A stretch of DNA of 64,000 nt from Ornatilinea sp. (GTDB taxonomy: Bacteria > Chloroflexota > Anaerolineae > Anaerolineales > Anaerolineaceae), in contig JAHDQE010000064.1 of the NCBI GenBank assembly GCA_018433975.1, positions 20,428-84,427 of the forward strand. Direction: 5' to 3'. The translations under genes were made by a program, and so were the position numbers. The notes beneath the pieces are model-generated. The model was not told the origin of the DNA, made no database searches, and saw only the letters and a list, made by a program, of their open reading frames with translations. Positions 59,514 to 64,000 of this stretch are shown here, piece after piece (position 1 is the first letter of the stretch; the number at the start of each line of letters is the position of its first letter).

Positions 59514-60575
59514 TTAACTCAGCACGCTAATCACCTGGTCAGTAATGACCCGAGTGCCAAGATCCCCGCCGAGGTCTGTGGTCCGGTATCCGGAAGAGAT
59601 GGTTTGATCTACGGCTTTTTCGATAGCAGCAGCTTCATTCTCCAACTGGAATGAGTAACGGAGCATCAACGCAACACTCAGAATGGCACCTAACGGGTTG
59701 GCGATTCCTTTTCCGGCGATATCGGGGGCGGAACCGTGGATGGGTTCGTATAAACCCGGTCCGGATTCACCCAATGACGCAGAAGGCAACATCCCCATTG
59801 AGCCGCTAAGCACGGAGGCTTCGTCGGTTAAAATATCTCCAAACATATTCTCGGTTACCATCACATCAAAATTGGCCGGACTGCTGATCAACCGCATTGC
59901 CGCAGTATCCACCAGCACATGTTCCAGGGTCACATCCGGGTAATTTTCACCAACTTTTGTAGTAATCTGCCGCCAGAGGCGCGAAGATTCGAGCACATTG
60001 GCTTTATCCACAGAAGCTACTTTTTTATTCCGCTTTTGAGCCAACCGGAAAGCCAAATCGACGACCCGTTTGATTTCAAAATCTTTGTATTCCAGTGTGT
60101 CAATACCATATTCTACGCCATCTCTTATCCCACGTTCTTTAGGGGTTCCAAAGTAAAGACCGCCGGTCAGTTCCCGTACGACCAACAGATCAACGCCTTT
60201 TAGTTTTTCTTCTTTGAGAGGAGAAGCGCTGCGGAGATCGGGGTGGACTTTCACCGGCCGCAAATTTGCAAAAACGCCGAGTCCTTTGCGAAGCCGGAGC
60301 AGCCCCTGTTCCGGGCGTACTTTAGCATTGGGGTTGTCCCATTTCGGTCCGCCGACTGCTCCGAGAAGCACCGCATCGGCTTGTTTGCAGGCGTTAAGCG
60401 TGGCTTCCGTGAGAGCGGTCCCGTGCTGGTCAATGGAGCAACCGCCTAATAAATGCTGCGAGAAGTGAAAGGTGTGGCCATATTGGGCTGCAATGGCATT
60501 TAAGACCCGGGATGCCTCGGTAGTTACTTCCGGGCCAATGCCGTCTCCGGGCAGGATCACAATGTTAGCTTCCAT
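59514..60575 (-). CDS. leuB: 3-isopropylmalate dehydrogenase
   Basis: 353 residues. It starts [14 protein letters not shown]; the substrate-binding [16 protein letters not shown] segment carries the Arg residues, and [27 protein letters not shown] is the family signature. It oxidises and decarboxylates 3-isopropylmalate with NAD; a related enzyme acts on 3-methylmalate in the citramalate route. With cimA directly upstream it may serve both leucine and isoleucine. It starts 44 bases after cimA. Confidence 0.96.
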   Translation of the reverse strand: MEANIVILPGDGIGPEVTTEASRVLNAIAAQYGHTFHFSQHLLGGCSIDQHGTALTEATLNACKQADAVLLGAVGGPKWDNPNAKVRPEQGLLRLRKGLGVFANLRPVKVHPDLRSASPLKEEKLKGVDLLVVRELTGGLYFGTPKERGIRDGVEYGIDTLEYKDFEIKRVVDLAFRLAQKRNKKVASVDKANVLESSRLWRQITTKVGENYPDVTLEHVLVDTAAMRLISSPANFDVMVTENMFGDILTDEASVLSGSMGMLPSASLGESGPGLYEPIHGSAPDIAGKGIANPLGAILSVALMLRYSFQLENEAAAIEKAVDQTISSGYRTTDLGGDLGTRVITDQVISVLS

Positions 60576-60619
60576 AAAAAACTCCAGGTTGTTAGGGATA
60601 ACTTGAAAGATGCTGCACT

Positions 60620-62176
60620 TTATTGGTGCAGCACCATCAAGCCGTATTCAAAGGAGTCTGCAAGCGCGCGCCAGCTTGCTTCAATAATGTTGACACTTGC
60701 GCCCACCGTACTCCATCTTTTTGTGCCGTTTTGGGTATCGATTAATACCCGGGTCGTTGCGCTGGTCCCATTATCTCCATCCAGAATACGGACTTTATAA
60801 TCCGACAGGTGGAACTTTTCAATGGAGGGGTAATGGGCTGCCAGTGCTTTTCTGAGTGCAATATCCAGGGCGTTCACGGGGCCTTCGCCTTCCGCAGCGG
60901 TGTGTATGATTTCTCCTTTAACACGGATCTTGACGGTTGCTTCCGCAAAAATACCGCGGCCCTGGCGATGTTCAACATTGACGGTGAAGTCAATCATTTC
61001 GAAAGGTGGGTGGTAGTCCGGCTGCTGACGTTTGAGCATCAAAGATACGGATGCTTCAGCGGCCTCAAAGGAAAATCCCTGTGACTCAAGTGTTTTAATC
61101 TCATTTAGAACCGCAGTCACTTCCTGGCCCTGGGTGATTTCCATTCCCAAGGATTCGGCTTTACTTTGAAGATTGCTCCGACCGGAAAGTTCGGAAATCA
61201 AGACATGCATTTCATTCCCGACAATTTCCGGTTCAATATGCTGGTAAGAATAAGGATTGCGCCGCATGGCGGAGACATGGATGCCGCCTTTGTGGGCAAA
61301 TGCAAAGCTGCCGACGAAAGGGAGCTGCCCATTTTGGGGTAAGTTCGCAATTTCAGATACAAACTTTGAGACTTCACTGATCTGGCTTAACCGTCCATCG
61401 GGCAGGCATTTCAGACCGAGTTTGATTTCCAGGTTTGGAATTACCGAACACAGGTTTGCATTTCCGCACCGTTCGCCGTAGCCATTAATGGTACCCTGCA
61501 CCTGAATACAGCCTTCCCGGACTGCGGCAAGCGAATTGGCTACCGCCAGATCTCCATCGTTGTGCGTGTGGATTCCCAATGGGTGTTGAAGTTGATCGCG
61601 AACAGCGCGGACAATATCCGTTACTTCGTTGGTCAATGCACCACCGTTGGTGTCTGCCAGGACAAGGGTTTCCGCGCCGCCGCGCTTGGCCGCCGTCAGG
61701 CATTCCAATGCGTAACCCGGGTCGGCTTTGTACCCATCAAAGAAGTGTTCGGCATCAAAAATAACCCTGCGTCCCTGATTTATAAGGAATCCAACACTTT
61801 CTTCGATCATCCGTAAATTTTCGTCAGGTGTGGTGCGGAGCACCTCGGTTACATGCAGGAGCCAGGTTTTGCCAAAAAGGGTGCAGACCGGGGCCTGGGA
61901 TTCAACCAGAGCGATAATGTTTGAATCATCCTCGGGAGATGTATTTGCACGACATGTGGAACCAAAGGCGGCAATTTTGGCGTTTTTCCATTCGATATCA
62001 CGAGCCCGGGCGAAAAATTCAACATCTTTCGGGTTTGAGCCAGGCCAGCCACCTTCAATAAAGTCCACGCCAAACGCATCCAGTTTTTGTGCGATTCGGA
62101 GTTTGTCATTGCAAGAAAGGGAAATTCCTTTGCCTTGAGTTCCATCTCTAAGGGTTGTATCGTAGATCTGGATCAT
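60620..62176 (-). CDS. cimA: Citramalate synthase
   Basis: 518 residues. The HMGL-like TIM barrel begins [15 protein letters not shown] with the metal-binding Asp, then [13 protein letters not shown], which is characteristic of the CimA family rather than LeuA. The two metal histidines are in GIHTHNDGD (about 206-214). A C-terminal regulatory domain (about 385-510) has the QPDYHPPF and [15 protein letters not shown] segments. It joins acetyl-CoA and pyruvate to (R)-citramalate, giving isoleucine without threonine. It is placed between leuD and leuB. Confidence 0.92.
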   Translation of the reverse strand: MIQIYDTTLRDGTQGKGISLSCNDKLRIAQKLDAFGVDFIEGGWPGSNPKDVEFFARARDIEWKNAKIAAFGSTCRANTSPEDDSNIIALVESQAPVCTLFGKTWLLHVTEVLRTTPDENLRMIEESVGFLINQGRRVIFDAEHFFDGYKADPGYALECLTAAKRGGAETLVLADTNGGALTNEVTDIVRAVRDQLQHPLGIHTHNDGDLAVANSLAAVREGCIQVQGTINGYGERCGNANLCSVIPNLEIKLGLKCLPDGRLSQISEVSKFVSEIANLPQNGQLPFVGSFAFAHKGGIHVSAMRRNPYSYQHIEPEIVGNEMHVLISELSGRSNLQSKAESLGMEITQGQEVTAVLNEIKTLESQGFSFEAAEASVSLMLKRQQPDYHPPFEMIDFTVNVEHRQGRGIFAEATVKIRVKGEIIHTAAEGEGPVNALDIALRKALAAHYPSIEKFHLSDYKVRILDGDNGTSATTRVLIDTQNGTKRWSTVGASVNIIEASWRALADSFEYGLMVLHQ

Positions 62177-62254
62177 AAGTTCTCCATTAGTAAGAATGAT
62201 TCATGAATAAAAGATTTCAACCGGTTCATCCGGGTGATTGTTCCAAGCCTGTTT

Positions 62255-62860
62255 TTAAGTGTTCTGGCCTGCTCCGGCGTGCTCCTGCTCATACTGAGAT
62301 ATCTGATCGGAGAAGGATAAGATGTAATCCATTTCATCCATCCCGTTAAGCAGACATTTTTTTGAGAAAGGATTGACCGGAAAAGCGACCGAAGTTCCAT
62401 CGGGAAGTTCTAATGTCTGTTTTTCGAGATTGATCGAAACAACGCTGTCCGGATTCTCTTCCAGAAGACGGAACAATTTTTTGTGAGTTGTATCATCGAC
62501 TTTTACCGGCAGTAAGGAGTTTTTGAGGGCGTTGTTATGAAAGATGTCGGCAAAAGATGTGGAAATCACGGCTCGGAATCCATAGCTGACCAGTGCCCAG
62601 GGAGCATGTTCCCGGGAAGAACCACATCCAAAATTATCTCCGGCCAGGAGAATTTGTGCGCCCTGGTTTTCCGGCCGGTTGAGTACGAAATCCGAGTTGG
62701 GCTTTCCGTCACTTCCATAGCGCCAATCTGCGAATAACTTTTCACCCAGCCCCTGTTTGTTGGTACCTTTGAGAAAGCGGGCCGGAATAATTTGATCTGT
62801 ATCAATATCGTTAATGGGAAGCGATACAATTTTTGAAGATAATGCTGTAAATTGCTTCAT
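62255..62860 (-). CDS. leuD: 3-isopropylmalate dehydratase small subunit
   Basis: 201 residues, usual for LeuD. Visible: PINDIDTDQIIPARFL (about 15-30) and LLAGDNFGCGSSREHAPWAL, the swivelling-domain signature with the active-site Ser and Arg. It works with LeuC on isopropylmalate and, in the citramalate route, on citramalate. It starts 30 bases after leuC. Confidence 0.96.
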   Translation of the reverse strand: MKQFTALSSKIVSLPINDIDTDQIIPARFLKGTNKQGLGEKLFADWRYGSDGKPNSDFVLNRPENQGAQILLAGDNFGCGSSREHAPWALVSYGFRAVISTSFADIFHNNALKNSLLPVKVDDTTHKKLFRLLEENPDSVVSINLEKQTLELPDGTSVAFPVNPFSKKCLLNGMDEMDYILSFSDQISQYEQEHAGAGQNT

Positions 62861-62890
62861 GGGTGTTTACCTGTTTTTATAGATTGTGGT

Positions 62891-64000
62891 TCAAAGGATT
62901 GTGCGCACATCGGCAACACATCCGGCAATTGCAGAGGCTGCCGCAGTCAGGGGACTGGCCAAGAAAGTTCTTCCGCCTTTGCCCTGCCGTCCTTCAAAAT
63001 TGCGGTTGCTGGTACTGACGGCATACTGGCCGGGTTGAAGTTGATCCCCGTTCATCGCAATGCACATGCTGCAACCCGCTTCTCGCCATTCCGCACCGGC
63101 TTCTTTGAAAATGCGGTCCAAACCTTCGGCCTCGGCCTGTTTCTTAACCTGCTGCGATCCGGGGACAACCAGCATTCTCACACCATCAGAAACTTTCCGG
63201 CCTTTCATTATCTGGGCCGCCATTCTCAGATCGCTGATCCGTCCGTTGGTACAGCTTCCAATAAATACTACGTCGATGGGGTGGCCCAACAAGGATTTTT
63301 CGGATTGCAGGTCCATGTATGCCAGGCTTTTTTGCAGCGCTAATTTTTGGTTGGCTTCCGGGAAACTGTCAGGAGAAGGAATCGTTCCGGTGATCGGCAT
63401 TCCCATTCCGGGATTGGTGCCGAAGGTAACCATTGGCTCAATCTCGCTGCCGTCCAGGGTGACAACTTTATCATAGGATGCACCCGGATCAGAGGGGAGC
63501 TGCTTCCAATGAGCTATGGCCTGGTGCCAGGCATTCCCTGCCGGAGCATATTCACGACCGGCGATGTAATCATAGGTGGTTTCATCCGGGGCGATCATCC
63601 CTGCTCGGGCGCCGCATTCTATGGACATATTACATACGGTCATGCGTTCTTCCATGGTCAAAGACCGGATCGCACTGCCGGTGTATTCGATGACATACCC
63701 GGTTCCGCCACCTACGCCGATTTTGTTGATAATGGTCAGGATGATATCCTTCGCCGTAACTCCGGGGTGAAGGGTACCGTCAATACGGATTTCCATGGTT
63801 TTGGGCTTGTTTTGCAGCAGACACTGTGTTGCCAGCACGTGTTCAACCTCGCTGGTCCCTATCCCGAATGCAAGGGCACCAAAAGCACCATGAGTAGAAG
63901 TGTGGCTGTCCCCACATACAATGGTCATCCCCGGTTGTGTCAGGCCGAGCTCCGGACCAATGACATGCACAACACCTTGTTTGGGACTGCTGATTCCAAA
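62891..64000 (-). CDS. leuC: 3-isopropylmalate dehydratase large subunit, N-terminus cut by window end
   Basis: The frame is open to the window edge, so about 100 N-terminal residues are outside. The visible part (370 residues) contains [27 protein letters not shown], the substrate region of aconitase-type dehydratases. The iron-sulfur ligands are in FIGSCTNGR and CSMCIA, and [29 protein letters not shown] closes it. It carries the 4Fe-4S cluster and forms the heterodimer with LeuD, downstream by 30 bases. A GTG at 63970 is internal, not the start. The operon's promoter must be beyond the edge. Confidence 0.95.
   Translation of the reverse strand, partial: FGISSPKQGVVHVIGPELGLTQPGMTIVCGDSHTSTHGAFGALAFGIGTSEVEHVLATQCLLQNKPKTMEIRIDGTLHPGVTAKDIILTIINKIGVGGGTGYVIEYTGSAIRSLTMEERMTVCNMSIECGARAGMIAPDETTYDYIAGREYAPAGNAWHQAIAHWKQLPSDPGASYDKVVTLDGSEIEPMVTFGTNPGMGMPITGTIPSPDSFPEANQKLALQKSLAYMDLQSEKSLLGHPIDVVFIGSCTNGRISDLRMAAQIMKGRKVSDGVRMLVVPGSQQVKKQAEAEGLDRIFKEAGAEWREAGCSMCIAMNGDQLQPGQYAVSTSNRNFEGRQGKGGRTFLASPLTAAASAIAGCVADVRTIL

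Noticed and set aside
1..64000. tRNA, rRNA, riboswitch, insertion sequence or prophage
   Set aside because: No clover-leaf, conserved riboswitch core, transposase, integrase or terminal repeat was seen in any intergenic gap on either strand; this was a reading by eye, not a covariance-model search.

Overview
The window (about 50% GC, no rRNA, tRNA, CRISPR array or mobile element seen) looks like chromosome from an anaerobic, heterotrophic bacterium. My best guess is Chloroflexota, class Anaerolineae. That is inferred from gene style: a giant secreted protein made of Ig-like and FN3-like modules, aldehyde:ferredoxin oxidoreductases, a PPi-type phosphofructokinase, UbiD/UbiX, an F420-type luciferase-like oxidoreductase and a citramalate route to branched-chain amino acids. 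No single marker proves it.

Region 1 (1-34.1 kb) is a large catabolic island, probably for a sugar, sugar acid or polyol that I cannot name. Its plus-strand left part carries three SDR dehydrogenases (the first cut by the window edge), a divergent pair of FAD-dependent DAO-type oxidases, an iron alcohol dehydrogenase translationally coupled to an aldehyde:ferredoxin oxidoreductase (AOR), an XRE-cupin regulator and a DhnA-type class I aldolase. A minus-strand operon follows (17.4 to 9.0 kb, read leftward): a second XRE-cupin regulator, 2-oxoacid dehydrogenase E1 alpha and E1 beta, a xylose-isomerase-like TIM barrel, E2, a pteridine-reductase-like SDR, an FGGY kinase and a HAD-IIA phosphatase. 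The plus strand resumes with UbiD, an LLM flavin oxidoreductase, UbiX, a ROK kinase, FolK and a D-2-hydroxyacid dehydrogenase. Then come a DeoR regulator, an ABC sugar importer (lipoprotein and two permeases, no ATPase), a second hydroxyacid dehydrogenase, a cytoplasmic 5'-nucleotidase-like phosphatase and a second DhnA aldolase. After a terminator there is a MoaD/ThiS-like protein coupled to a second AOR. Several enzymes occur twice (aldolase, AOR, FolM-like SDR, DAO oxidase, hydroxyacid dehydrogenase, XRE-cupin), so two related pathways may share this locus.

Region 2 (34.2-42.6 kb) is central metabolism and housekeeping: class I fructose-1,6-bisphosphatase, a YgiQ-type radical SAM protein, a PPi-type phosphofructokinase, two tandem small LysW-like zinc-ribbon proteins, a UroD/MtaA-family protein and a NarL/DesK-type two-component system.

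Region 3 (42.7-58.4 kb) is one gene of 15.6 kb. It encodes a secreted protein of about 5,200 residues: signal peptide, acidic Pro/Thr linker, eleven Ig-like double modules, an OppA-like (SBP family 5) domain, another module, a second OppA-like domain, a Gly/Trp repeat domain, a Big-like domain and eighteen FN3-like repeats. It has a near-consensus promoter and sits next to the divergent two-component system. It is the most unusual object in the window.

Region 4 (58.5-64 kb) is a minus-strand branched-chain amino-acid operon, leuC (cut by the window edge)-leuD-cimA-leuB-ilvE. Citramalate synthase stands where leuA might be expected, which points to isoleucine synthesis from pyruvate.
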